Source: JAKFDI01 sp044508835 (GTDB lineage: Bacteria; Pseudomonadota; Gammaproteobacteria; Burkholderiales; Burkholderiaceae_C). Taken from it: a DNA stretch of 64,000 bases. This document shows, one piece after another, positions 17,122 through 30,478 of this stretch. The stretch spans positions 34,495-98,494 of the forward strand of contig JBIQHD010000017.1 in the NCBI GenBank assembly GCA_044508835.1. Reading direction: 5' to 3'. Position 1 is the stretch's first letter. Each line of letters opens with the position of its first letter. The position numbers were made by a program, and so were the translations under genes. The notes beneath the pieces are model-generated. The model had not been told where the DNA came from. It worked only from the letters and a program-made list of their open reading frames with translations, and ran no database searches.

Positions 17122-18558
17122 TCAGGCCTCGAGCACCCAGGTGTCCTTCGTGCCCCCGCCCTGCGACGAGTTGACGACGAGCGAGCCTTCGGCCAGCGCC
17201 ACGCGCGTGAGGCCGCCGGGCACCATCTGCACCGCCTTGCCCGAAAGCACGAAGGGCCGCAGGTCGATGTGGCGCGGCGCGATGCCGCTTTCCACGAAGG
17301 TGGGGCAGCTCGACAGCGCGAGCGTCGGCTGCGCGATGTAGCGCGCGGGATCGGCCAGCAGGGCGCGGCGGAAGTCCTCGATCTCCTGCTTCGTCGACGC
17401 GGGGCCGACGAGCATGCCGTAGCCGCCGGCGCCGTGCACCTCCTTGACCACCAGCTCCCCGAGGTGGTCGAGCACGTGGGCGAGGTCTTCCGGCTGGCGG
17501 CACAGCCACGTCGGCACGTTGTTCAGGATCGGCTTCTCGCCGAGGTAGAACTCGATCATCTTCGGCACGTAGGCGTAGATCGACTTGTCGTCGGCCACGC
17601 CGGTGCCGATGGCGTTGGTGAGCGTCACGTTGCCGGCGCGGTAGACCTGCAGCAGCCCGGCGCAGCCGAGCGTCGAGTCGGGGCGGAAGGCCAGCGGGTC
17701 GAGGAAGTCGTCGTCGATGCGGCGGTAGATCACGTCCACCCGCTTCGGCCCGCGCGTGGTGCGCATGTAGACGAAGTTGTCGTCGACGAAGAGGTCCTGC
17801 CCCTCGACGAGCTCGATGCCCATCTGCTGCGCGAGGAAGGCATGCTCGAAGTAGGCGCTGTTGTACATGCCGGGGGTGAGCAGCACCACGGTCGGGTCGT
17901 TCACCGCCGCCGGCGCCACGGCGCGCAGGGTCTCGAGCAGCAGGTCTGGGTAGTGCGCCACCGGCGCCACGCGGTGGCCGCTGAACAGCTCGGGGAACAG
18001 CCGCATCATCATCTTGCGGTTCTCGAGCATGTAGCTCACGCCGCTGGGCACGCGCAGGTTGTCCTCGAGCACGTGGTAGCTGCCGCTGCCGTCGGGGTTG
18101 GCCGCGCGCACGATGTCGATGCCGGCGATGTGCGAGTACACGCCGCCGGCCACGTCCACGCCCATCATCTCGGGGCGGAACTGCGCGTTGCCGAAGATCT
18201 GCTCGGGCGGCACCAGCCCGGCGCGCACGATGTCCTGCGCGTGGTAGATGTCGTGCACGAAGCGGTTGAGCGCCGTCACCCGCTGGCGCAGGCCGCGCTC
18301 GAGCTCGGCCCATTCGTGCGCCGGGATCACGCGCGGGATCAGGTCGAAGGGGATCAGCCGCTCGGTGCCGGCGCCGTCCTGGTCCTTCGCGCCGTAGACG
18401 GCGAAGGTGATGCCCACGCGGCGGAAGATCATCTCCGCCTCGTCGCGGCGCGAGCGCATGGCATCGGCGGGCTGCGCCGCCAGCCAGCGCGCGTAGTCGC
18501 GGTAGTGCTCGCGCACCGCGCCGCCGGCGGCATGCATCTCGTCGAAGCCCGGTCCCAT
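17122..18558 (-). CDS. Circularly permuted type 2 ATP-grasp protein
   Basis: 478 residues (DUF404/DUF407 type). The body contains GVDVAGGVYSHIAGIDIVR, RVPSGVSYMLENRKMM and LVVKEVHGAGGYGMLVGP, typical of circularly permuted ATP-grasp enzymes that probably form a peptide or amide bond. I start at ATG 18558 because GAGGAG lies at ribosome-binding distance; the longer open frame up to 18651 is Arg/Pro-rich and unlikely to be translated. It is paired with the alpha-E gene. The transglutaminase-like protease that often completes this cluster is not adjacent here. Confidence 0.9.
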   Translation of the reverse strand: MGPGFDEMHAAGGAVREHYRDYARWLAAQPADAMRSRRDEAEMIFRRVGITFAVYGAKDQDGAGTERLIPFDLIPRVIPAHEWAELERGLRQRVTALNRFVHDIYHAQDIVRAGLVPPEQIFGNAQFRPEMMGVDVAGGVYSHIAGIDIVRAANPDGSGSYHVLEDNLRVPSGVSYMLENRKMMMRLFPELFSGHRVAPVAHYPDLLLETLRAVAPAAVNDPTVVLLTPGMYNSAYFEHAFLAQQMGIELVEGQDLFVDDNFVYMRTTRGPKRVDVIYRRIDDDFLDPLAFRPDSTLGCAGLLQVYRAGNVTLTNAIGTGVADDKSIYAYVPKMIEFYLGEKPILNNVPTWLCRQPEDLAHVLDHLGELVVKEVHGAGGYGMLVGPASTKQEIEDFRRALLADPARYIAQPTLALSSCPTFVESGIAPRHIDLRPFVLSGKAVQMVPGGLTRVALAEGSLVVNSSQGGGTKDTWVLEA

Positions 18559-18617
18559 CGCGTGTCTCCTCGGGGTGAGCGTAAGCAACTCGCAGGCCAC
18601 GCGCCACGGCAGGGGCG

Positions 18618-21065
18618 CTACGGGGCGCGGGTCGCGTCTGGATGATGCCAATAGCGCCGGGCCGCGTCACGCTCGCACGCCGGGCTGCGGTGCTCGCTGT
18701 GCCAGCGCATGGCGCCGCAGCGCGCGCTGTCGAGCACCGCGATGCCGCGCTCGCGGTAGCGCGCCACCACGTCGGGCGCCGGGTGGCCGAAGCGGCTGCG
18801 GTGGCCCGCCTGCACCACGGCGAGCACCGGACGCACCGCATCGATGAACCGTGCGGTCGACGAGGTGCGGCTGCCGTGGTGGGGCACCAGCATCACGTCG
18901 GCCTGCAGCACGGCGGGGCCGGCTTCGGCGAGCGTCAGTTCCTGCGCGCGCTCGATGTCGCCGGTCAGCAGCGCCGTCGCGCCGTTGGCGGCACGCACGC
19001 GCAGCACGCAGGAGCGGGCGTTCGGCTTCAGCGCGGCGGCGTAGCTCTCGGCGCGCGGGTGCAGCACCTCGAACCGGACGCCGTCCCATTGCCACCCGCC
19101 GCCCGCCTCACAGCGGCGGTGAACGGCCGCGGCCGCATGCAGCGCATGCCCGTCCTCGAGCGAGCTGTGCAGCTCGCGCACCGGCAGCGCCCGCAGCAGC
19201 GCGGCCGCGCCGCCGACGTGGTCGGTGTCCCGGTGGCTGAGCATCAGCACGTCGACCTGCGCCTCGCCGCGGGCGCGAAGCAGCGGCAGCAGCACGCGCT
19301 GGCCGGCATCGCTCTCGCTCGAATACGCCGGCCCCGCGTCGTACACCAGCAGGTGCCCACGCGTGCGCACCAGCACCGAGGTGCCCTGCCCCACGTCGAG
19401 CGCGAGCATCTCGAACGCGCCGGCCGCGGGCCGCCCGGGCACCGCCAGCAGCAGGGGCACGGCCAGCGGCAGCGCCAGCGCGCGCAGCCGCCAGGGCCAG
19501 GGCATCACCAGCAGCACGGCCGCGAGCAGCCCCGCCGCCTGCGCCCAGGGCGCGGCCACCGGCACCGACCACAGCGCGCCCGGCCACTGCGCGAGCCAGC
19601 CGAGCGCCGCCGACATCTGCGCCACCCACCACGCGCCGAGCTGCCACAGAGGCGCCGCGAACGCGCCGAGCAGCGCCAGCGGCGTGATCACCAGCGTGAC
19701 CAGCGGAATGGCCGCCAGGTTGGCCAGGAACCCCACCACCGAGACCTGCTGGAAGAACACCAGCGACAGCGGCGCCAGGCCGACGGTGGCGATGGCCTGC
19801 GTGCGCACGCCGCCGCCGATCAGCCGCGCGAGGCGCACGCAGGCGCCGCGCCAGCCGGGCGGCACCGCCGGCGCCTCGACGCCCGCCTGCGCCGGGCCCG
19901 ACGCCATCAGCAGCCCCACGGCCATGAAGGACAGCCAGAACCCCGGCTGCAGCATCGCCCACGGATCGAACGCCGTGACGACCACGGCGCTCGCGAGCAT
20001 CACCAGCGGCCACGGCCAGCGCATGCCGAGCGACTGCAGCAGCGTCACCGCCGCGAGCATCCACACCGTGCGCTGCGCCGGCACGCCGAAGCCGGAGAAC
20101 AGCGCATAGGCGACGGCGCACGCGAGCCCGCCCCAGCGCGCCGCCTGCGGCGCCGGCCACCACAGCACGGCGCGCGCGCTGCGCCGCCACAGCCAGCCGA
20201 TGCACCCGCCCGCGAGCCACGCGAACATGGTGACGTGCAGCCCGCTGATGCTGACCAGGTGCGCGATCCCGGTCGCGCGGAACACCTCCCAGTCCTCGCG
20301 CTCGATGGCCGACTGGTCGCCCACCGACAGCGCCGCCAGCACGCCGGCGGCGCGGCGGTCGGGCACGGCGGCCTCGATCGCATCGCGCACCCGCTGGCGC
20401 AGCCGCTCGACCGGCACGCCCGCCGCGCGCTCGGCCAGCACCGGCGCCGGCGCCTCGCGCACGTGGCCGGTGGCGCGCACGCCGCGCTCGAACAGCTGCA
20501 GCTCGTAGTCGAACCCGTTCGGGTTGAGATGGCCGTGCGGGCGCTGCAGCCGCACCGTGAAGCGCCAGCGCTGCCCGGCGCCGAGCTGCTGCTGCAAGGC
20601 GGACGGGCGCGCGTCGGCGCCGAAGCCGGCGTACCAGCCGAGCGACAGCAGCGCCGGCAGCGCGACCGGCCGGCCGTCGCTCGCCGCCGACTCGACGCGC
20701 AAGCGAAACCGCAGCCCCGAGGCCGAGGACTGCGGCAGGCTCGCGACCACGCCGCTCACCTGCACGTCGCGGCCTTCGAGCGCCGGGTCGAGCGCATCGG
20801 CCAGGCGCGCCGACGCCTGCAGGCCCACGGCCCCGAAGCCGGCCAGCGCCATGCCGAGCAGCGCGGCCGCGAAGCGCCGGCGCAGCCGGCATGCCGCCGC
20901 GAGGCACAGCGCGCCGGCGCCCGCCGCGGCGCCGTACCACGCCGGCGCATGGAGCGCGGGCTGCGCCAGCTGGAGCGCCACGCCGGCCAGCCATGCCAGC
21001 GCCGCGCCCGCCAGCAAGGCGCCCGCGCCGGCCCACGCGCGCGCCTCTCCCCCGCTTCTCGTCAT
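18618..21065 (-). CDS. comEC: ComEC/Rec2 DNA-uptake channel
   Basis: 815 residues. It has an N-terminal OB-like DUF4131 region with two helices; a polytopic competence domain (about 220-520) with VSISGLHV and FSGFGVPAQRT; and a C-terminal metallo-beta-lactamase domain with DVGQGTS and SHRDTDHVGG. ComEC is the inner-membrane channel that passes single-stranded DNA into the cytoplasm during natural transformation. The start is the ATG at 21065; open sequence further upstream runs antisense into ridA and is not coding. The gene is divergent from ridA. Confidence 0.93.
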   Translation of the reverse strand: MTRSGGEARAWAGAGALLAGAALAWLAGVALQLAQPALHAPAWYGAAAGAGALCLAAACRLRRRFAAALLGMALAGFGAVGLQASARLADALDPALEGRDVQVSGVVASLPQSSASGLRFRLRVESAASDGRPVALPALLSLGWYAGFGADARPSALQQQLGAGQRWRFTVRLQRPHGHLNPNGFDYELQLFERGVRATGHVREAPAPVLAERAAGVPVERLRQRVRDAIEAAVPDRRAAGVLAALSVGDQSAIEREDWEVFRATGIAHLVSISGLHVTMFAWLAGGCIGWLWRRSARAVLWWPAPQAARWGGLACAVAYALFSGFGVPAQRTVWMLAAVTLLQSLGMRWPWPLVMLASAVVVTAFDPWAMLQPGFWLSFMAVGLLMASGPAQAGVEAPAVPPGWRGACVRLARLIGGGVRTQAIATVGLAPLSLVFFQQVSVVGFLANLAAIPLVTLVITPLALLGAFAAPLWQLGAWWVAQMSAALGWLAQWPGALWSVPVAAPWAQAAGLLAAVLLVMPWPWRLRALALPLAVPLLLAVPGRPAAGAFEMLALDVGQGTSVLVRTRGHLLVYDAGPAYSSESDAGQRVLLPLLRARGEAQVDVLMLSHRDTDHVGGAAALLRALPVRELHSSLEDGHALHAAAAVHRRCEAGGGWQWDGVRFEVLHPRAESYAAALKPNARSCVLRVRAANGATALLTGDIERAQELTLAEAGPAVLQADVMLVPHHGSRTSSTARFIDAVRPVLAVVQAGHRSRFGHPAPDVVARYRERGIAVLDSARCGAMRWHSEHRSPACERDAARRYWHHPDATRAP

Positions 21066-21116
21066 GGCGCGAAGTGTAGGATTTGACCCCTCTTCCGCTG
21101 CCTCCCCAGAACCGCC

Positions 21117-21572
21117 ATGTCCGTCTACGACCGCCTCGAAATACTCGGCATCGCGCTGCCGCCCGTCGCCACGCCGGCCGCCGCCTACGTGCCCTTCGTG
21201 CGCAGCGGCAACCTCGTATTCCTCTCGGGCCACATCGCCCGGCGCGACGGCAAGCCGTGGGTCGGCCAGCTCGGCGGCGAGATCGACACCGCCACCGGCC
21301 GGCAGGCCGCGCGCGCCGTGGCCATCGAGCTGCTCGGCACGCTGCATGCGGCGGTCGGCGACCTGAACAAGGTCGAGCGCATCGTCAAGCTCATGAGCCT
21401 CGTCAACAGCACGCCCGGCTTCACCGAGCAGCACCTCGTGACCAACGGCTGCTCGGAGCTGCTCGGCGAAGTCTTCGGCGACAAGGGCGCGCATGCCCGC
21501 AGCGCCTTCGGCGTGGCGCAGATCCCGCTGGGCGCCTGCGTCGAGATCGAGCTGATCGCCCAGGTCGCATGA
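21117..21572 (+). CDS. RidA/YjgF-family protein
   Basis: 151 residues with the RidA fold: SGHIARRDG, TGRQAARAVAIELLGTL and a C-terminal LPLGACVEIE-like segment (IPLGACVEIELIAQV). RidA proteins hydrolyse reactive enamine/imine intermediates from PLP enzymes. The N-terminus MSVYDRLEILGI and the length (longer than the usual 128) place it in the YjgF-like subgroup seen in many proteobacteria. Whether it is an active imine deaminase depends on a conserved Arg that I cannot assign with certainty. Confidence 0.9.
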   Translation: MSVYDRLEILGIALPPVATPAAAYVPFVRSGNLVFLSGHIARRDGKPWVGQLGGEIDTATGRQAARAVAIELLGTLHAAVGDLNKVERIVKLMSLVNSTPGFTEQHLVTNGCSELLGEVFGDKGAHARSAFGVAQIPLGACVEIELIAQVA

Positions 21573-21630
21573 GCGCGCCGGGCCGCTCCCAAGCGCTCAT
21601 CCCGCAGCGCGCAGCGCGGAGGGTAGTCCA

Positions 21631-22125
21631 GTGAGCGCGCCGACGAGCGCCGCGCCGGATCGCGCGGGCCGCTGGCTGGGCCTGACGGCCCTCGGCAGCC
21701 TCGCCGCCGTGGGCGCGGCGCTGGTGTCGCAGCACGCGTTCGGCATGGAGCCCTGCCCGTGGTGCATCCTGCAGCGGGTGATCTTCGTCGCCATCGCGCT
21801 GGCTTGCGTCGTCGGCCTGGTCTGGCGTGCCGCGGCGGGGCGCGTGCTGTCGGCCGCGCTGGTGCTGCTGCTCGCGCTGTCGGGCATCGCCGCGGCGCTG
21901 TGGCAGCACTTCGTGGCCGCGTCGTCGACCTCCTGCAACCTCACCTTCGCCGACCAGGTGATCGGCGCGCTCGGACTCGATGCCGCCTGGCCCGACGTGT
22001 TCTCGCCGCGCGCGAGCTGCGCCGACGCGGCGGTCGACCTGCTCGGCCTGCCCTACGAGTTCTGGAGCCTGGCGCTGTTCGTCGTGGCCGCGGGCGTCGG
22101 CGTCCGCGTCCTGCGCCGCCGCTGA
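21631..22125 (+). CDS. dsbB: Disulfide bond formation protein DsbB
   Basis: 164 residues with four membrane helices. The two redox pairs of DsbB are present: Cys42 and Cys45 in EPCPWC, and Cys102 and Cys130 in the second periplasmic loop. DsbB reoxidises DsbA and passes electrons to quinone. Translation starts at GTG 21631, with GGAGG about ten bases upstream. Confidence 0.93.
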   Translation: MSAPTSAAPDRAGRWLGLTALGSLAAVGAALVSQHAFGMEPCPWCILQRVIFVAIALACVVGLVWRAAAGRVLSAALVLLLALSGIAAALWQHFVAASSTSCNLTFADQVIGALGLDAAWPDVFSPRASCADAAVDLLGLPYEFWSLALFVVAAGVGVRVLRRR

Positions 22126-22210
22126 CGACCGGCCGCAGCCTCTCTTGCGGATTTCGCGAGCTCCCTCTACCGTTGCCCGGCCCATTCCTCAACCACCCAC
22201 GGGAGACACC

Positions 22211-22546
22211 ATGGCAGGCTGGTACCAACTGACGAGCAACGGCAAGGGACAGTACGCCTTCGTGCTGAAGGCCGGCAACGGCGAGACCATTCTGAGAAGC
22301 GAGCAGTACGAGAGCCGGGCGGCGGCCGAGAACGGCATCGCCTCGGTGCAGGCCAACAGCCCGAACGACGCCCGCTACGAACGCAAGGACGCCTCCGACG
22401 GCCGGCCCTACTTCAACCTGAAGGCCGCCAACCACCAGGTGATCGGCACCAGCCAGATGTACGGCTCGGCCGCCGCCCGCGATGGGGGCATCGAGTCGGT
22501 CAAGGTCAACGGCCCGAGCACCACGGTCAAGACCGGGGAGGCCTGA
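22211..22546 (+). CDS. YegP-family protein (DUF1508 tandem repeat)
   Basis: 111 residues made of two DUF1508 repeats: GQYAFVLKAGNGETILRSEQY (about 13-33) and PYFNLKAANHQVIGTSQMY (about 64-82), each followed by an AA-x-x-GI-x-SV motif. These small cytoplasmic proteins are widespread in proteobacteria; function is unknown. ATG 22211 is preceded by GGGAGA. A strong hairpin follows the gene. Confidence 0.92.
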   Translation: MAGWYQLTSNGKGQYAFVLKAGNGETILRSEQYESRAAAENGIASVQANSPNDARYERKDASDGRPYFNLKAANHQVIGTSQMYGSAAARDGGIESVKVNGPSTTVKTGEA

Positions 22547-22574
22547 TCGGCGGGCCGTGGCGGCCCCTCCAGGC

Positions 22575-22607
22575 GAAACAGGCTGAAGATCCTTCAGCCT
22601 GTTTTCG
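22575..22607. terminator. Bidirectional intrinsic terminator between yegP-like gene and parC
   Basis: A perfect 13-bp inverted repeat (AAACAGGCTGAAG, loop ATC, CTTCAGCCTGTTT) is followed by TTTTCGTTT on the + strand and preceded by a matching A-rich flank. It lies between two convergent stops, so it can end transcription from both sides. Confidence 0.88.
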
Positions 22608-22619
22608 TTTCGGCGCGAC

Positions 22620-24962
<2,343 letters not shown>

Positions 24963-24971
24963 CGTCTTTCG

Positions 24972-25493
24972 TCAGTCTTCGCGCCGCCATCCTTCGGCGA
25001 GGGTGCGATATTCAGGCTCCAGCATGGACATCACGATCAGCGAGTCGTACCCGTCATCGGTCTTCACGCTCTCGCGCAGGCAGCCTTCCTCGACGAAGCC
25101 CTCGCTGCGGTACAGCGCCAGCGCCCGCGTGTTGAGCGATTTCACGTCGAGCCAGAAGCGGTGCGCCTGCAGGTCGCGGAACGCCATCTGCGCCAGCAGC
25201 CGCACGCAGGCGCGGCCGAGCCCCTGGCCCTTGGACTGCAGCACGATGCGCTTGAGCTCCACCGACCGGTGCGGGTTGCGGCAGCCCTGCAGGATGACGA
25301 AGCCCACCGCCTCGGTGCCCTCGCCTGCCTCGACGATGAAATGCCGGAAATCGGGAAAGCGGATCGCGCCCTCGTGCTGGGTGCGCGCCCACGGCGTGAT
25401 GAACGGGCGGTTCGCCTGGTCCTGCTCGACCGAGATGACGAAGTCGAGGTCCGACAGCATGGTCGGGCGCAGGCGGAGGCTGGAGCGGGTCAT
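24972..25493 (-). CDS. GNAT-family N-acetyltransferase
   Basis: 173 residues with the GNAT fold. The acetyl-CoA loop is QSKGQGLGRACVRLL (about 88-102), and the C-terminal motif is LNTRALALYRSEGFVEEG. It resembles RimJ/RimL-like enzymes that acetylate protein N-termini or small amines. It sits between parE and parC on the same strand. The substrate is unknown, and nothing in the sequence links it to topoisomerase function. Confidence 0.9.
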   Translation of the reverse strand: MTRSSLRLRPTMLSDLDFVISVEQDQANRPFITPWARTQHEGAIRFPDFRHFIVEAGEGTEAVGFVILQGCRNPHRSVELKRIVLQSKGQGLGRACVRLLAQMAFRDLQAHRFWLDVKSLNTRALALYRSEGFVEEGCLRESVKTDDGYDSLIVMSMLEPEYRTLAEGWRRED

Positions 25494-25526
25494 CGTACGT
25501 CGCCGTGACGGGCGCCGGTGCGCGGT

Positions 25527-27497
<1,971 letters not shown>

Positions 27498-27596
27498 GGC
27501 GGCGCATTCTAGGCAGCGGCCCGGCGCCCACCCGGGGCCCCCCGGGGCGTCACCCGGGCGCCAGCACGGTCGCGCGCACTTGGATACATTCCCGCG

Positions 27597-28808
27597 ATGT
27601 CTTCGCCCCCTCCCCGTCTGTCGATGACCCAGGTGCTGCTGTGCGGCGCCGCCATCGTCACGCTCTCCATGGGCATCCGCCACGGCTTCGGGCTGTGGCT
27701 GCAGCCGGTCACCATGGACCGGGGCTGGTCGCGCGAGACCTTCGCCTTCGCGCTGGCCGTGCAGAACCTCGCCTGGGGCGTGGCCGGGCCGATCGCCGGC
27801 GGGCTGGCCGACCGCTTCGGCGCCTTCCGCGTGCTGGTGGCCGGCAGCCTGCTCTACGCCGTCGGGCTGGTGCTGATGGGCCTGTCGACCTCGGGCCTGG
27901 CCTTCACCGGCAGCGCCGGCCTGATGCTCGGCATGGCGCAGTCGGGCACCACCTACGCGGTGGTCTACGGCGTGATCGGGCGCAACGTGGCGCCCGAAAA
28001 GCGTAGCTGGGCGATGGGCGTGGCCGCTGCCGCCGGCTCCTTCGGCCAGTTCCTCATGGTGCCGGTGGAGAACTGGCTGATCGGCGGCTTCGGCTGGCAG
28101 AACGCGCTGTTCATCCTCGGCTGCCTGTCGCTGGCCATCATGCCGCTCGCCCTCGGCCTGCGGGAGCCGAAGCTCGCCGCCGCCGCGCCGGGCGCCCGGC
28201 ACCAGAGCGTCGGCCACGCGCTGCGCGAGGCCTTCGCCTGGCCGAGCTTCCGCTGGCTCATGGCCGGCTACTTCGTCTGCGGCTTCCAGGTGGTGTTCAT
28301 CGGCGTGCACATGCCCAGCTACCTGCGCGACCACGGCCTCTCGCCCGACGTGGCGACCACCTCGCTGGCGCTCATCGGCCTGTTCAACGTGATCGGCACC
28401 TACGCGGCCGGCGCCCTGGGCGAGCGGCTGCCGAAGAAGCGCATCCTGTCGTCGATCTACCTGCTGCGCTCGATCGTCATCGTGGTCTTCCTGAGCGTGC
28501 CGCTCACGCCGTGGAGCGTGTACGTGTTCTCGGCGGTGATGGGCATGCTGTGGCTGTCGACCGTGCCGCCGACCAACGCGATGGTGGCGCACATCTTCGG
28601 CGTGCAGTACCTGTCGATGCTCGGCGGCTTCGTGTTCCTGTCGCACCAGATCGGCAGCTTCCTCGGCGTGTGGCTGGGCGGGCGGCTGTACGACATGAGC
28701 GGCAGCTACGACATCGTGTGGTGGCTGGCGGTGGCGCTGGGCGTCTTCGCGGCGATCGCCAACCTGCCGGTCAAGGAAGCCGCCATTCCGCGGCCCGCGG
28801 CCGCCTGA
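27597..28808 (+). CDS. MFS transporter, monocarboxylate-type
   Basis: 403 residues with about 12 membrane helices and the MFS loop GGLADRFGAFRV between helices 2 and 3. The first helix has GIRHGFGLWLQP, a pattern common to MFS carriers of the monocarboxylate/oxalate group. It is divergent from parE. The substrate cannot be deduced. Confidence 0.88.
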   Translation: MSSPPPRLSMTQVLLCGAAIVTLSMGIRHGFGLWLQPVTMDRGWSRETFAFALAVQNLAWGVAGPIAGGLADRFGAFRVLVAGSLLYAVGLVLMGLSTSGLAFTGSAGLMLGMAQSGTTYAVVYGVIGRNVAPEKRSWAMGVAAAAGSFGQFLMVPVENWLIGGFGWQNALFILGCLSLAIMPLALGLREPKLAAAAPGARHQSVGHALREAFAWPSFRWLMAGYFVCGFQVVFIGVHMPSYLRDHGLSPDVATTSLALIGLFNVIGTYAAGALGERLPKKRILSSIYLLRSIVIVVFLSVPLTPWSVYVFSAVMGMLWLSTVPPTNAMVAHIFGVQYLSMLGGFVFLSHQIGSFLGVWLGGRLYDMSGSYDIVWWLAVALGVFAAIANLPVKEAAIPRPAAA

Positions 28809-28813
28809 GCGCG

Positions 28814-28936
28814 ATGAAGCTGCGGCGCCCCCTGCTCTGGACGGCCGCCGCCGTGGCGCTCGCCGCCGTGTTCGCCGCCTACCTGCGCCCGGACATGGCC
28901 GTCATGCTCGCCAACCAGCTCTGGAACTGCTTCTGA
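28814..28936 (+). CDS. Tiny membrane protein, 40 aa
   Basis: A 40-residue frame, MKLRRPLLWTAAAVALAAVF onward, ending LANQLWNCF. It has one predicted membrane helix (about 8-23) after a basic N-terminus, and a short C-terminal tail ending in Trp, Asn, Cys, Phe. It starts five bases after the MFS stop, and its stop overlaps the methyltransferase start (TGATG), which argues it is translated. The family is not recognised. Confidence 0.6.
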   Translation: MKLRRPLLWTAAAVALAAVFAAYLRPDMAVMLANQLWNCF

Positions 28937-29475
28937 TGCACGCCGATTCGCCGCCCTCGCCCTGGGTCGTGCGCTGGTCGCGGCTCATCGCGCCCGGCGG
29001 CACGGTGCTCGACGTCGCCTGCGGCTCGGGCCGGCACGTGCGCTGGCTCGCCGGGCGCGGCTTCCGGCTCACCGGCATCGACCGCGACGCCGCAGCGCTC
29101 GCGCCGCTGAACGACACGGCCGAGACGGTGGCGGCCGACATCGAGCGCGGCCCCTGGCCCGTCGCCGGGCGACGCTTCGACGCGGTCGTCGTCACCCACT
29201 ACCTGTGGCGCCCGCTGCTGCCGCACATCGTCGAGGCGGTCGCCGAGGGCGGCGTGCTGATCTACGAGACCTTCGCCGCCGGGAACGAAACCGTCGGCAG
29301 GCCCTCGAACCCCGACTTCCTGCTGCAGCCGGGCGAGCTGCTGCGCGCCGCCGCGGGGCTGCGCGTGGTCGCCTACGAAGACGGCTTCCTGGAGGCGCCC
29401 GACCGCTTCGTGCAGCGCATCGCCGCGGTGCGCGAAACGGCGGCCGCCACCGGCCCCGTGCGCCGGCCGTTGTAG
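28936..29475 (+). CDS. Class I SAM-dependent methyltransferase
   Basis: 179 residues. Motif I is VLDVACGSGRHVRWLA (about 31-46), with LTGIDRDAAAL as the adenosine-binding acidic loop and FDAVVVTHYLWRPL as motif IV. These place it in the UbiE/TehB-like class I group. The substrate is unknown. It is translationally coupled to the 40-aa gene upstream. Confidence 0.88.
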   Translation: MHADSPPSPWVVRWSRLIAPGGTVLDVACGSGRHVRWLAGRGFRLTGIDRDAAALAPLNDTAETVAADIERGPWPVAGRRFDAVVVTHYLWRPLLPHIVEAVAEGGVLIYETFAAGNETVGRPSNPDFLLQPGELLRAAAGLRVVAYEDGFLEAPDRFVQRIAAVRETAAATGPVRRPL

Positions 29476-29519
29476 CAGGGGCGGCCGGCTAAAATCCGCC
29501 GATTCAGAGGACCTCCCCC

Positions 29520-30401
29520 ATGACACCCATTGTTGGCAGCATCGTCGCGATCGTCACGCCGATGCACGAGGACGGCAGCGTCGACTACGACGCGCTGCGC
29601 CGCCTGATCGACTGGCACGTCGCCGAAGGCACCGACTGCATCGGCGTGGTCGGCACTACCGGCGAGTCGCCCACCGTCTCGTTTGACGAGCACTTCGAGA
29701 TCATCCGCGTCGCCGTCGAGCATGCCAAGGGCCGCGTGCCCATCATGGCGGGCACCGGCGGCAACTCCACGCGCGAGGCCATCGAGCTGTCGGCCTACGC
29801 GAAGAAGGTCGGCGCCGACTGCTCCCTCTCGGTCGTGCCCTACTACAACAAGCCGTCGCAGGAAGGCATCTACCAGCACTTCAAGGCCATCGCCGAGGCG
29901 GTGGACCTGCCGATGGTGCTCTACAACGTGCCCGGCCGCACCGTGGCCGACATGCTGCCCGAGACCGCCCTGCGCCTCGCCCAGGTGCCGGGCATCGTCG
30001 GCATCAAGGAAGCCAGCGGCAACATCGAGCGCGCCGCCTGGCTCATCAAGCAGGCGCCCAAGGGCTTCTCGATCTACTCCGGCGACGACGGCACCGCCGT
30101 CGCGCTGATGCTGCTGGGCGGCCACGGCAACGTGAGCGTCACCGCCAACGTGGCACCGCGGCTGATGCACGAGATGTGCATCGCCGCCGTCGAGGGCCGC
30201 GCCCGCGAGGCCGCCGCCATCCACCTGAAGCTGCTGCCGCTGCACCGCAACCTCTTCATCGAGCCCAGCCCCGCGCCCACCAAGTGGGCGATGGCCAGGC
30301 TCGGCCTGTGCGGCGCCTCGCTGCGCCTGCCGATCACGCCGCTCACGGGCGCCGGCCAGGCGGCGGTCGAGCAGGCGCTGCGCGAGGCCGGCCTGCTCTG
30401 A
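29520..30401 (+). CDS. dapA: 4-hydroxy-tetrahydrodipicolinate synthase
   Basis: 293 residues. It condenses pyruvate with aspartate semialdehyde, the first committed step to lysine and diaminopimelate. The catalytic residues are all present: Schiff-base Lys163 in GIKEASGN, Tyr135 in LYNVPGR, Arg140, and Thr46/Thr47 in GVVGTTGESP. A GAGG ribosome-binding site precedes ATG 29520. It is followed by bamC, the same order as in E. coli. Confidence 0.96.
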   Translation: MTPIVGSIVAIVTPMHEDGSVDYDALRRLIDWHVAEGTDCIGVVGTTGESPTVSFDEHFEIIRVAVEHAKGRVPIMAGTGGNSTREAIELSAYAKKVGADCSLSVVPYYNKPSQEGIYQHFKAIAEAVDLPMVLYNVPGRTVADMLPETALRLAQVPGIVGIKEASGNIERAAWLIKQAPKGFSIYSGDDGTAVALMLLGGHGNVSVTANVAPRLMHEMCIAAVEGRAREAAAIHLKLLPLHRNLFIEPSPAPTKWAMARLGLCGASLRLPITPLTGAGQAAVEQALREAGLL

Positions 30402-30478
30402 ACCGCGGCGCGCCCGCCCGACTCACACATCCACGCGCGGCCCGCCCGCGGGTCCATTGCACTGCGGAGACTCCCCCC

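Noticed and set aside
17122..18651. Longer start for the ATP-grasp protein (adding about 31 residues)
   Set aside because: The added part is Arg/Pro-rich, and a good ribosome-binding site (GAGGAG) sits before the internal ATG at 18558.
18642..21086. A roughly 800-codon open frame opposite comEC
   Set aside because: The product is His/Arg/Gln-rich with no domain pattern, while the opposite strand encodes a complete ComEC with known motifs.
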